DNA from: Ruminococcus flavefaciens 007c
GTDB taxonomy: Bacteria > Bacillota > Clostridia > Oscillospirales > Ruminococcaceae
Direction: 5' to 3'
NCBI RefSeq assembly: GCF_000571935.1
Contig: NZ_ATAX01000008.1
Coordinates: 124,001-188,000 of the forward strand
DNA: 64,000 nucleotides
Each line of letters starts with the position of its first letter. The first letter of the stretch is position 1. The notes under the pieces were generated by a model. The model worked only from the letters and a program-made list of their open reading frames with translations, ran no database searches and was not told where the DNA came from. The position numbers were made by a program, and so were the translations under genes. Of this stretch, positions 45,278 through 53,568 are shown in pieces.

Positions 45278-46511
45278 AACCGAAGAACGTCCCGTAAAAG
45301 CAGTGCTTGCCTGTGTGGACACCGGCGAATTCGACGCCGAGGTCTCCATAAAGGAGCTCGAAGAGCTGGCATCCACCGCTCAGGCTGAGGTCGTGGGCAC
45401 TGTCATACAGAAGCGCCCCTCCTACGATCCCGCGACCTGCATGGGCACAGGCAGACTGGAGGAGCTGAAAGAACAGCTGGAAGCCATTGAAGCAGAGCTG
45501 GTCATATTCGACCATGAGCTCACAGGAATTCAGGTGCGCAATATCGAGCAGATACTGGACGTCCGCGTTATCGACAGGACTACGCTGATACTTGACATAT
45601 TCGCACAGCGCGCAAGGACTAAGGAAGGTAAGCTTCAGGTAGAGCTTGCACAGCAGAAATACCGTCTCCCCCGCCTTACGGGTATGGGAACGGCACTTTC
45701 GAGACTGGGCGGCGGTATCGGCACAAGAGGTCCCGGAGAGACAAAGCTCGAAACCGACAAACGCCATATCCGCAAACGTATAAGCTACCTTGAAGCAGAA
45801 TTGGAAGAGCTGAAAAAGCACCGTAATTTCTCACGCTCACGCCGCAAAAAGGACGGCATCCTCTGTGCGGCTATTGTGGGATATACAAATGTGGGCAAGT
45901 CCACTCTGCTCAACGCCCTTACAGACGCGGGAGTGCTTGCGGAGAACAAGCTGTTCGCCACACTGGATATAACCTCGCGTTCCATAGAACTTCCCGACGG
46001 CAGGAGCGTCATGCTCATAGACACGGTAGGCCTTATCAGAAGGCTGCCCCATAATCTGGTAGAAGCCTTCAAATCCACCCTGGAGGAAGCGGCGGCAGCG
46101 GATATAATCCTCAATGTTCAGGATCTGTCCTCCCCCGAGATCAGGGAACAGGCAGAGGTAACGGCAAGTCTGCTCAGCGAGCTGGGCTGTGAGGGTATAC
46201 CACAGATATTCGTTATGAACAAAGCAGACGCCGCCCCCTTCACGGATACGGTATTCGAGGACGAAAGCACGGTCATGATAAGTGCAAAGGAGCACACGGG
46301 CTTCGATAAGCTTCTGGAATGTATCATGAGGAATCTGCCGGAGACCGCCAAGCGCATGAAGCTCCTTATCCCCTACGATAAGGGAGCATTTCTCGGCAGG
46401 ATCAGACAGGACGGCAAGATATTCTCCGAGGAATACGCCGAAAACGGCACTCTTATCGACGCCCTTGTGGACGTAAAGCTCATCAAGGAAGCGGAAAGCT
46501 ACAGGGTCTGA
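45264..46511 (+). CDS. hflX: Ribosome-associated GTPase HflX
   Basis: This GTPase binds the 50S ribosomal subunit and rescues stalled or heat-damaged ribosomes. The 415-residue protein has the N-terminal HflX domain with TCMGTGRLEELKEQ, the coiled region with GGGIGTRGPGETKLETDKR, and then the G domain: G1 GYTNVGKST, G3 DTVGLIRRLPH and G4 NKAD. The start at 45264 follows caaaggagcag inside the end of the GIY-YIG gene. A PLP enzyme gene (YnbB-like) follows, as in Bacillus, where ynbA(hflX)-ynbB-glnR-glnA are linked. Confidence 0.97.
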   Translation: MYENKTEERPVKAVLACVDTGEFDAEVSIKELEELASTAQAEVVGTVIQKRPSYDPATCMGTGRLEELKEQLEAIEAELVIFDHELTGIQVRNIEQILDVRVIDRTTLILDIFAQRARTKEGKLQVELAQQKYRLPRLTGMGTALSRLGGGIGTRGPGETKLETDKRHIRKRISYLEAELEELKKHRNFSRSRRKKDGILCAAIVGYTNVGKSTLLNALTDAGVLAENKLFATLDITSRSIELPDGRSVMLIDTVGLIRRLPHNLVEAFKSTLEEAAAADIILNVQDLSSPEIREQAEVTASLLSELGCEGIPQIFVMNKADAAPFTDTVFEDESTVMISAKEHTGFDKLLECIMRNLPETAKRMKLLIPYDKGAFLGRIRQDGKIFSEEYAENGTLIDALVDVKLIKEAESYRV

Positions 46512-46531
46512 GGCTTTTTAGCGGAAATACG

Positions 46532-46560
46532 TTGACATCATAACCGAAAAAGGATATAAT
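46532..46560 (+). promoter_or_regulatory. Promoter of the PLP-enzyme gene
   Basis: A perfect TTGACA (46532-46537) and TATAAT (46555-46560) are spaced by 17 bases. The repeat element at 46571 lies in the resulting 5' leader. Confidence 0.88.
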
Positions 46561-46570
46561 CTAAGTAAGA

Positions 46571-46732
46571 TAAATCATAATTTACGTTTGTATGGGCGGA
46601 TATTATCCGCCCGTGATACAAAAATTATATTTGCGCGGCGATCAGGCATCGCTACCTGCAAAATGTGTCATGTTGGCTGAAATGCAAGGCGCGGGCCGCC
46701 AAAGGCAGCCCCTACAGATAAATTATGATTTA
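46571..46732 (+). mobile_element. MITE-like inverted-repeat element, copy A
   Basis: The 162 bp element is bounded by the perfect terminal inverted repeat TAAATCATAATTTA / TAAATTATGATTTA. Inside are a GC hairpin (GGGCGGATA/TATCCGCCC region) and a second GC-rich hairpin near the right end (ggcgcgggccgcc...). It has no coding capacity. It lies between a promoter and the ribosome site of the downstream gene, so it is transcribed as a leader and might affect expression. Confidence 0.85.
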
Positions 46733-46745
46733 GAAAGGACAAATA

Positions 46746-48026
46746 ATGAACAGCAGGATAAACGAATTATATGGCTTCGACAGCAGACTTGCAGAGCTGG
46801 CAGCTCAGGCGGAAAAGAACTGCGCCGAAGCCTTCGCAAAAATAGATTCCAACGCCGAATACTGCGGAGCCAAGGTGCTGAAAGCATTCTCCGACAACAA
46901 GGTCAGCGAGCCCTGCTTCTACGGCTCAACAGGCTACGGCTACGGAGATATGGGCCGTGAGGTCATCGACAAGGTCTTTGCTCAGGCTCTCGGCGCTGAA
47001 GACGCACTGGTTCGCTTCAACTTCGTGTCTGGCACACACGCCCTTTCAGTAGCACTTTTCGGAGTTCTCCGCACAGGAGACAAGATAGTTTCGATCACAG
47101 GCAAGCCCTACGACACCCTCGAGGAGGTCATCGGACTCAGCGGCAGCAAAGGAAACGGTTCCCTCATGGACTACGGCGTGGAATACGGACAGGTAGACCT
47201 GAACAGCGACGGTACTCCCAGACTTGAAGAGATAACCGAGGCTGTCAGGGGCGCAAAGGTCGCATATATACAGCGCTCCCGAGGTTATTCACTCCGCGGA
47301 GCCTTCACCATAGCCGACATTGAGAGCATGGTAAGGGCTGCCAGAAAGGGAAATCCCGACATTATCGTCATGGTGGACAACTGCTACGGTGAGTTCATCG
47401 AGGACCGTGAGCCCACAGCCGCAGGCGCTGACGTCATCATCGGCTCCCTCATAAAGAACGCAGGCGGCGGCATCGCCCGTACAGGCGGATATATCGCAGG
47501 CAGAGCCGACCTTGTGGAGCTCTGCTCCTATCGTCTCACCTGCGTGGGCATGGGAAAAGAGGTAGGCTGCACTCTCGGCATGAACCGCGAGATGCTGCTG
47601 GGACTTTTCTTTGCACCCGATGTTGTGGCAAATGCAGTCAAGACCTGCACCTTTGCCAGTGAGCTGTTCACTATGCTGGGCTTTGAGTGTTCTCCCGACA
47701 AGAACTCTCCCCGCGGCGACATTATCACCGCCGTCAAGCTTGGTGACGAAAAGCACCTCTGTGCATTCTGCCGCGGTATACAGAAGGGAGCTCCCGTGGA
47801 CTCCTTTGTAACTCCCGAGCCCTGGGATATGCCTGGCTATTCAAGTCAGGTCATCATGGCGGCAGGAGCCTTTACCAACGGCGCTTCAATCGAGCTCTCC
47901 GCAGACGCTCCGCTCCGCGAGCCATACGCTGTATGGATGCAGGGCGGCATAACCTACACAAGCGGCAAGCTGGGCGTAATGCTCGCGGCACAGGAAATGC
48001 TTTCAGAAGGACTGCTTAAAATTTAG
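46746..48026 (+). CDS. PLP-dependent enzyme, aluminium-resistance family (YnbB-like)
   Basis: The 426-residue protein is of the cystathionine-beta-lyase-like/aluminium-resistance (Alum_res) family of fold-type I PLP enzymes. Features: FNFVSGTHALSVALFGVLR near the cofactor phosphate site, DNCYGEFIEDREP with the Asp that binds the pyridine N, and the Schiff-base Lys K237 in GSLIKNAGGGIARTGGY. The natural substrate is not established. The start follows gaaaggacaaat just after the repeat element. It is linked to hflX as in Bacillus ynbA-ynbB, but no glnR/glnA follows; an MIF gene is there instead. It is flanked on both sides by the near-identical repeat. Confidence 0.92.
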   Translation: MNSRINELYGFDSRLAELAAQAEKNCAEAFAKIDSNAEYCGAKVLKAFSDNKVSEPCFYGSTGYGYGDMGREVIDKVFAQALGAEDALVRFNFVSGTHALSVALFGVLRTGDKIVSITGKPYDTLEEVIGLSGSKGNGSLMDYGVEYGQVDLNSDGTPRLEEITEAVRGAKVAYIQRSRGYSLRGAFTIADIESMVRAARKGNPDIIVMVDNCYGEFIEDREPTAAGADVIIGSLIKNAGGGIARTGGYIAGRADLVELCSYRLTCVGMGKEVGCTLGMNREMLLGLFFAPDVVANAVKTCTFASELFTMLGFECSPDKNSPRGDIITAVKLGDEKHLCAFCRGIQKGAPVDSFVTPEPWDMPGYSSQVIMAAGAFTNGASIELSADAPLREPYAVWMQGGITYTSGKLGVMLAAQEMLSEGLLKI

Positions 48027-48072
48027 AATTAATGTATTCGCTGCGCCCATATTATTTTCAGAAGGACTTATA

Positions 48073-48235
48073 TAAATCATAATTTACGTTTGTATGGGCG
48101 GATATTATCCGCCCGTGATACAAAAATTATATTTGCGCGGCGATGCAGGCATCGCCCCCTGCAAAATGTGTCATGTTGGCTGCAATGCAAGGCGCGGGCC
48201 GCCAAAGGCAGCCCCTACAAATTAATTTTGATTTA
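48073..48235 (+). mobile_element. MITE-like inverted-repeat element, copy B
   Basis: The 163 bp element is nearly identical to the copy at 46571 and lies in the same orientation, differing at only a few positions. The left terminal repeat TAAATCATAATTTA is intact. The right end is slightly changed (attaattttgattta). It lies just before the ribosome site of the next gene, again as a 5' leader. Confidence 0.85.
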
Positions 48236-48258
48236 TTAAAAAAAGAGGAGGAATTATT

Positions 48259-48600
48259 ATGCCATTCATCAACGTCAAGACCAATGTTTCCGTATCAGCG
48301 GAACAGAAAACAAGTATCAAGTCCGCTCTCGGACGCGCGATCACTGCTATCCCCGGCAAATCCGAGGGCTGGCTCATGGTAGGCATCGAACCTGAGTACG
48401 ACCTCTGGTTCAAGGGCGAGGATGCTCCTGCCGCAATGGTGGAGGTGTCCATATTCGGAAGTGCTTCTTCCAATGCACTTACAACTCTCACCAGCCATAT
48501 CACAGGAATACTCACGGACAATATCGGAATACCGTCCGACAGAGTGTACGTAAAGTACACAGGTACCAACGACTGGGGCTGGAACGGATCGAATTTCTGA
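48259..48600 (+). CDS. MIF/phenylpyruvate tautomerase homologue
   Basis: The 113-residue protein is of the macrophage-migration-inhibitory-factor family. Pro2 becomes the N-terminal catalytic base after Met removal (MPFINVKTN). WLMVGIEPEYDLWFKG, AAMVEVSIFG and the C-terminal NDWGWNGSNF match the family. It probably forms a cytoplasmic trimer with keto-enol tautomerase activity; the physiological substrate is unknown. Bacterial homologues occur in gut anaerobes. The start follows agaggaggaatta. It precedes a secreted dockerin protein gene by 10 bases. Confidence 0.9.
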   Translation: MPFINVKTNVSVSAEQKTSIKSALGRAITAIPGKSEGWLMVGIEPEYDLWFKGEDAPAAMVEVSIFGSASSNALTTLTSHITGILTDNIGIPSDRVYVKYTGTNDWGWNGSNF

Positions 48601-48610
48601 GGTGATACCT

Positions 48611-49876
48611 ATGAAACTGACAAAATTATTCGGCTTTCTGACAGCAGCAGTTCTGTGCACTTCCACTGCAACTGTCACAAGTCTGGGCGACAGCGGCCTC
48701 CGCGCTACTGCCGACGAATGGTGCTATGCAGGTGAGACCTGCGAGCCCCTGCACGATACCTCACGCGATATACAGAATGAGGGCGTGGGCAATCCGCTGA
48801 ATTTTGGCGAAAGGAATACTCCCGCCAATGCTTCTGCGGCAGAGATACGTGCTATCAATCACAAAATGACCGTTCAGGAAGTAAAATACGCTCTCTACAA
48901 GGAGATCGACGAGCACTGGGACCTTATCTCGACACGTCTCGGACAGCCCGACCGTGAGAAGATGTATGCTCTCTTCCTTGGACTCGGTTCAAGAGAATCC
49001 ACTCTCGGAGAAGGAAAGATCGGCTCGGATCACGAGACCGCATATCAGGATGGCTGGGGCGTAAACTCAGCTCATGCCTATGGTACCCTTCAGACTGCCG
49101 TTACGGCTTTTGCGGACTGTGATCCATCATTCATGCCCGAAGACAACGTCCCCGAGATGTTCCAGTATTCCTTTACCGAGCAGAACTTCTATGACTGTAT
49201 CATATCAAACCATATGGGTATCAGAAAGATACTCCACTTTGCGGAAATATGTATCAATCAGCATAAAATGCACGGCTATCAGGTCGTAAGGAACAGCCTC
49301 AAGGGCTTCAACACAGGCTGGTGCGATATGGCTGACGAGGGCGCCTATACCTCCTATGCCGATGAGATATGCACCATGGCGCAGTTCTATTACTATGAAG
49401 GACATCTCTACGACAACGTATTCACCTGGACTTCGGCAAACGGCGATAAGATCAATAAATACCGTACCGCCGACCGCTGGGACTGGTGGGGCGATACCGA
49501 ACCGAGTATGGCTCCCATAGAGGATAAGACCACCACTACCACCTCAACAACAACTACTACAACGACAACCACCACAACAACTACCTCAACATCTGCTGCG
49601 ACCGTTACCTCAACTACCGTAACAAATACCGAGGGGAATATACTCTACGGCGACGCAAACTGTGACGGCAAGGTTGATCTTGCAGACGCGATACTCATAA
49701 TGCAGGCTCTGGCAAATCCGGACAAATACGGTGAAAACGGCAGTGATCCGCATCATCTGACGTTCTCCGGCAGGATAAACGGCGATGTTGACCGCTCCAC
49801 AAAGGGGCTCACATCCAACGACGCACTGCGCATACAGGAATACCTCATACACAAGGTAGAAAGCCTTGATACTTAA
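48611..49876 (+). CDS. Dockerin-bearing lysozyme-like (SLT-type) secreted protein
   Basis: The 421-residue protein has a signal peptide (about 1-34), a catalytic-like domain (about 75-275), a poly-Thr linker (about 306-335) and a C-terminal type I dockerin (about 345-418). The middle domain shows a transglycosylase/lysozyme-type pattern: candidate catalytic E129 in LGSRESTLG, then AYGTLQ (156-161), then KGFNTGW and YADEI, in the order seen in SLT domains. This suggests peptidoglycan cleavage by a cellulosome-attached protein, at moderate confidence. The dockerin closely matches that of the xylanase (GDANCDGxVDLADAI, then IMQALANP). The ATG at 48611 follows gaggtgata; a GTG at 48602 is possible. 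Confidence 0.83.
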   Translation: MKLTKLFGFLTAAVLCTSTATVTSLGDSGLRATADEWCYAGETCEPLHDTSRDIQNEGVGNPLNFGERNTPANASAAEIRAINHKMTVQEVKYALYKEIDEHWDLISTRLGQPDREKMYALFLGLGSRESTLGEGKIGSDHETAYQDGWGVNSAHAYGTLQTAVTAFADCDPSFMPEDNVPEMFQYSFTEQNFYDCIISNHMGIRKILHFAEICINQHKMHGYQVVRNSLKGFNTGWCDMADEGAYTSYADEICTMAQFYYYEGHLYDNVFTWTSANGDKINKYRTADRWDWWGDTEPSMAPIEDKTTTTTSTTTTTTTTTTTTTSTSAATVTSTTVTNTEGNILYGDANCDGKVDLADAILIMQALANPDKYGENGSDPHHLTFSGRINGDVDRSTKGLTSNDALRIQEYLIHKVESLDT

Positions 49877-49905
49877 TGAGATATCCCGCTGAAAAATAAA
49901 AACTA

Positions 49906-49947
49906 TGCCCCGAAGCAAGTCATATTGCTTCGGGGCAAATTTTTTTA
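49906..49947 (+). terminator. Terminator after the dockerin protein gene
   Basis: TGCCCCGAAGCAA pairs with TTGCTTCGGGGCA, a 13 bp stem, followed by aaTTTTTTT. Confidence 0.93.
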
Positions 49948-50019
49948 TAAGCAAAAATGCAAAGCTTCCGAACTTCAATTGCCGATGGAGCATACATAGC
50001 TCGGAAATCAGTTATTACC

Positions 50020-50667
50020 TCACTTGGCTAAAATAATATCCGCTATATCCGAAGGCTTTTCCGCAATGAACTCGGCACCTTCGGATTCAAGCTCCTGCCT
50101 TCCGCGGAAGCCCCATACGCAGCCGATACAATCTATACCTGCGTTTTTCGCAGTCTGAACATCAACATTGCTGTCGCCTATCATATACACATGGTTCTCA
50201 ACGTCGGGAAGAGCCGCAAATATCTCAACAAGCACGGCGCTGTCCGGCTTTACTGGCCGGTAATCCACTCCGCCCAGCACCTTTACGAAATCAATATCTG
50301 GAAGGAGCTCCCATATTATCTCCCTGGCCACGTCCTCCGGCTTATTAGTGGCGACTGCAAGAACAACTCCGTTATCGCGGAGCTTCTCCATAGTCTCCTT
50401 TATACCGTCATAAAGCTTCGTTTTATCAAGGTAATGGCTGCCGTAATACTCTCTGAACAGCCCCCGGAGCTTCTGCTCCTTATCCTTTTTATCCTCCGGC
50501 AGCGCTCTGTCGCAGAGCGTTTTTGCGCCGTTCCCCACCATTTTCTTGTAAGTCTCATAGTCGTGAACAGGACAGCCCAGCTTTTCCAGACCATAATTCA
50601 CAGCATCACCGAGGTCATATATGGTATCGGCAATAGTTCCGTCAAGATCAAAAACAGCCGTTTTCAT
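50020..50667 (-). CDS. HAD-family phosphatase, phosphoglycolate phosphatase-like
   Basis: The 215-residue cytoplasmic phosphatase of HAD subfamily IA has the nucleophile loop FDLDGTIADT (D7 and D9). The cap helices are about 15-80, the motif II region is AVATNKPED, the Lys is in YRPVKPDS, and motif IV is MIGDSNVDVQTAKNAG. It resembles phosphoglycolate phosphatase or PpaX-like enzymes; the real substrate is not certain. It lies 9 bases behind hslO on the same strand. Confidence 0.9.
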   Translation of the reverse strand: MKTAVFDLDGTIADTIYDLGDAVNYGLEKLGCPVHDYETYKKMVGNGAKTLCDRALPEDKKDKEQKLRGLFREYYGSHYLDKTKLYDGIKETMEKLRDNGVVLAVATNKPEDVAREIIWELLPDIDFVKVLGGVDYRPVKPDSAVLVEIFAALPDVENHVYMIGDSNVDVQTAKNAGIDCIGCVWGFRGRQELESEGAEFIAEKPSDIADIILAK

Positions 50668-50676
50668 TTTTCCACC

Positions 50677-51549
50677 TCATTCACCCATGAGCTTTCTGAT
50701 CTCATCGGGCGTAAATACATATTCCTTGCCGCAGAAATGGCAGCTGACAGCCGTATCCCTGCCCTCGTCGGCAATTGCCTTCAGCTCGTCCTTGCCGATA
50801 CTGATAAGAACCCTTTCGGTGCGCTCGCGGCTGCAATCGCATTTGTATACGGGCTCAGCCGTATCCAGAACATTGGGCTCAAGGCCATCCAGAAGCATAC
50901 CTGCTATCTCCTCGGGAGTTATACCCTCGTCCAGCATAGCGGACACGGGACGTATCCCCGCAATATTCTTTTCTATGACGTCAATGCACTTCTCGTCCGC
51001 AAAAGGAAGGAGCTGCACAAGGAAGCCGCCTGCGGACTTTACGGAAAGATCGGGATTTACAAGGACTCCCAGACTGCATACCGTAGGTATCTGCTCGCTG
51101 GTAGCATAATAGCTTGCGATATCCTCGGCTATCTCTCCCGAAACAAGCGGTATAACGCCCACATAAGGCTCCTTCAGTCCCATATCCTTTACAACGGACA
51201 AAGTACCGTCACTGCCCACAGCTCCGCCTACATCCAGCTTGCCCTGAGCGTTGAGAGGTATCTCCACAACGGGATTGTTCACGCAGCTCTTGACGTTTCC
51301 GCGGCTGTCTGCCACAGCGACCAGCTGTCCCGCAGGACCGCCGCCGTCAACTCTGAGTGTAACGCTGTCATCCTCCCCCTTGAGCATATAGCCCATAAGT
51401 GAAGCAGCTATGGTAAGTCTGCCAAGACCTGCCGTAACTACAGCCGATGTCTTATGTATGCGTTCTATCTCCGAAACTATGTCCTTTGCGTCAAGGACCT
51501 CAGCGAATACGGAACCGTCCGCTGATATGGCTCTGTATAAATTTCCCAT
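50677..51549 (-). CDS. hslO: Redox-regulated chaperone Hsp33
   Basis: This cytoplasmic holdase is activated by oxidative unfolding. The 290-residue protein has the N-terminal chaperone domain (MGNLYRAISADGSVFAEVLDAK) and the C-terminal zinc switch with the four cysteines as CDC (in YKCDCSRER) and CHFC (in SCHFCGKEY). The start at 51549 follows aaaggataagta; codons upstream to 51600 overlap the methyltransferase gene. It is second in a three-gene minus-strand unit. Confidence 0.96.
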   Translation of the reverse strand: MGNLYRAISADGSVFAEVLDAKDIVSEIERIHKTSAVVTAGLGRLTIAASLMGYMLKGEDDSVTLRVDGGGPAGQLVAVADSRGNVKSCVNNPVVEIPLNAQGKLDVGGAVGSDGTLSVVKDMGLKEPYVGVIPLVSGEIAEDIASYYATSEQIPTVCSLGVLVNPDLSVKSAGGFLVQLLPFADEKCIDVIEKNIAGIRPVSAMLDEGITPEEIAGMLLDGLEPNVLDTAEPVYKCDCSRERTERVLISIGKDELKAIADEGRDTAVSCHFCGKEYVFTPDEIRKLMGE

Positions 51550-51562
51550 ATTACTTATCCTT

Positions 51563-52330
51563 TCAATATTTCTGACCGCTTCTGATACATCTTGCGGCAT
51601 AGACTATGCGCTGAGAATGTTCCTCTGGGGGAGCGAAAGTATCGTCTCCGTATTTGCCCAGCACCTCAAATCCGCACTCACTGAGAAGCCTCTCTATATC
51701 ATTCTCGCTGTATGCCTTTTCCGAAAAGCTGTCGGAGCTCCGTGAATAAAGGCCGTTTTCCTCCCGCTCGAAGAACTCCAGCTGCATTTTCACCTCAAGA
51801 GTATCGGCATCGAAAGTATTCTCCCATACGCAGTACACATTGTCGGTCTCATAGGTGAAGGTATTGTCCGCCAGTATCTCACGGTGCTTGTAGGGAGTAT
51901 TCACATCGAAGATGAAAAGCCCGTCCTGTTCGGAAAAGAAGGCCACATTTTCAAAGACCTTCCTGACGTCATCAAGTCCTGCAAGGTGGTTGATACTGTC
52001 AAGGGCACAGATGGTTATATCCACGGTGCCGAACATATCCAGCTTTCGCATATCCTGACAGAGATACTGTATATTAAGCCCGCTGTCGAACTTCTTGTCC
52101 AGAGCTATTCCAAGCATCTCGTCGGAATTGTCAACTCCGATAACATCGTAGCCCAGGACTGCCATTACCTCGGATATACTTCCCGTACCGCAGGCAAGAT
52201 CAAGGAGGATATTCTCCTTTGTGTTCTTGAAGCGCTGTATTATACTATGAAAGTACTCTCCGCGCTTCCTGTAATCTATATTTGCCGTAAGCTCGTCATA
52301 GTAACGCGCAAACGCACTGTATCCGCTCAT
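51563..52330 (-). CDS. Class I SAM-dependent methyltransferase
   Basis: The 255-residue protein has the Rossmann-type methyltransferase core: LLDLACGTGSISEVMA (motif I), VIGVDNSDEML, and ICALDSINHL. Its N-terminal YSAFARYYDELT is typical of a widespread firmicute group of unassigned substrate. It is the first gene of a unit with hslO and the HAD phosphatase. It follows the lipoprotein cluster by 16 bases and may be read from the same transcript. Confidence 0.93.
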   Translation of the reverse strand: MSGYSAFARYYDELTANIDYRKRGEYFHSIIQRFKNTKENILLDLACGTGSISEVMAVLGYDVIGVDNSDEMLGIALDKKFDSGLNIQYLCQDMRKLDMFGTVDITICALDSINHLAGLDDVRKVFENVAFFSEQDGLFIFDVNTPYKHREILADNTFTYETDNVYCVWENTFDADTLEVKMQLEFFEREENGLYSRSSDSFSEKAYSENDIERLLSECGFEVLGKYGDDTFAPPEEHSQRIVYAARCIRSGQKY

Positions 52331-52346
52331 ATTTCATATTCCTTTC

Positions 52347-53549
52347 TCAATCCCTTAGCCACCATTCTCCGAAAGTTTCCGACGTCGTATCTCTTTCTTC
52401 GTGCTGGATAAGCACTTCATTTCCCTCATCATCGTACTCATAGACCTCATCAGCACAACATAGCGAACCGTCTTCACGTACAAATTTGAATGTTAATTCT
52501 TTTCTGAAAAGCTTGAATCTGCCGTCTTCCCATTTAACACGGTATATTTTTCTATCATTACTGCCGCTTTTCCTACAGGTCAGTGTTCCTGCAAATTCTC
52601 CTTTATCCTGTACATAGATCTCATTAGCGTCCAGATTACAAAGTAAATCGTTCCTGATATACATACCGCTGTAAGGATCATAAATGAAGTACAGATGTCG
52701 TATGTATTCCTTACACATTATTTCACATTTGAGGTCACTGTGTCCGTCAAAGTTATAGTCCGTTTTATCATAGTATCTCTTGGATCCGCTCCGTACCTCT
52801 TCGGGAGTCAAATCAATATCGATTATTTGAACGATATCGCTTCCGGACATATGCTCGATAGAATTATCGGTATATCTGAAATAATCAGGTTTTTCCTCTG
52901 TACTTATGATCTCATTCATTGCCGAGTCCAGGGTCTCGCGTTTTGTCATTATCATTTTACCGTCGCTGTCAAAGATATAACTGCACCTGGTGTGGTCTGA
53001 ACGTCTCTCCTGCTCCATACTTACGGGAACGAGTTCGTCTCTCTGCCACTGATATACCGTTGTTTCCTTTTCTACTCCAAGCTCTTCACACCTGAGGGTC
53101 TTTTCATTTTTATCAGCTATCTCAAGTTTCAGGAAATTACCGCTGGGCTTCGGAAACTTATCCGACTTGACAAATTTCAATTTTTCGCGGTCAAAAAGCC
53201 AGCACCCTTCATAACAGCAATAGACATCATCGTATCCGTCAAAATTATAGTCATCAACTGTTATATTCAGCGGTATATCAACATCTATCCTGAACTCGCC
53301 GTATTCACTGTTATACAGCTTCACACCGCCGTCTTTAATCTCATAGTCAAACTTAACGGGCTCAGCATTTTTAGCTGCAGGCTCAGTAACAGTTGTCGAA
53401 GCGACCTCAGTATTAGTAGCAGCAGTAACAGCAGTCGTACTTTCCGCAGCAGTCCCTGAAATATCCTTTTCATCGTTATGCGCCTTTTCCTCGCAGCCTG
53501 CAAGCATCAGTCCGCCCGCAAGCAATAATAATACCTTTTCCGATCTCAT
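52347..53549 (-). CDS. Lipoprotein with FG-GAP-like segments, paralogue 1
   Basis: The 400-residue lipoprotein has the lipobox LMLAGC (Cys at about 19). A Ser/Thr/Ala-rich linker leads to a domain of about 330 residues. In it, NFDGYDDVYCCYEG and NFDGHSDLKC are Ca-loop-like FG-GAP/VCBS pieces, with alternating YDPYSGMY and DSDGKMIM strands. Function is unknown; it is probably an outer-surface protein. It is the last of three neighbouring genes with the same plan. The start at 53549 is taken from the signal peptide position. Confidence 0.8.
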   Translation of the reverse strand: MRSEKVLLLLAGGLMLAGCEEKAHNDEKDISGTAAESTTAVTAATNTEVASTTVTEPAAKNAEPVKFDYEIKDGGVKLYNSEYGEFRIDVDIPLNITVDDYNFDGYDDVYCCYEGCWLFDREKLKFVKSDKFPKPSGNFLKLEIADKNEKTLRCEELGVEKETTVYQWQRDELVPVSMEQERRSDHTRCSYIFDSDGKMIMTKRETLDSAMNEIISTEEKPDYFRYTDNSIEHMSGSDIVQIIDIDLTPEEVRSGSKRYYDKTDYNFDGHSDLKCEIMCKEYIRHLYFIYDPYSGMYIRNDLLCNLDANEIYVQDKGEFAGTLTCRKSGSNDRKIYRVKWEDGRFKLFRKELTFKFVREDGSLCCADEVYEYDDEGNEVLIQHEERDTTSETFGEWWLRD

Positions 53550-53568
53550 AGCAAACTCTTTCTTATGT

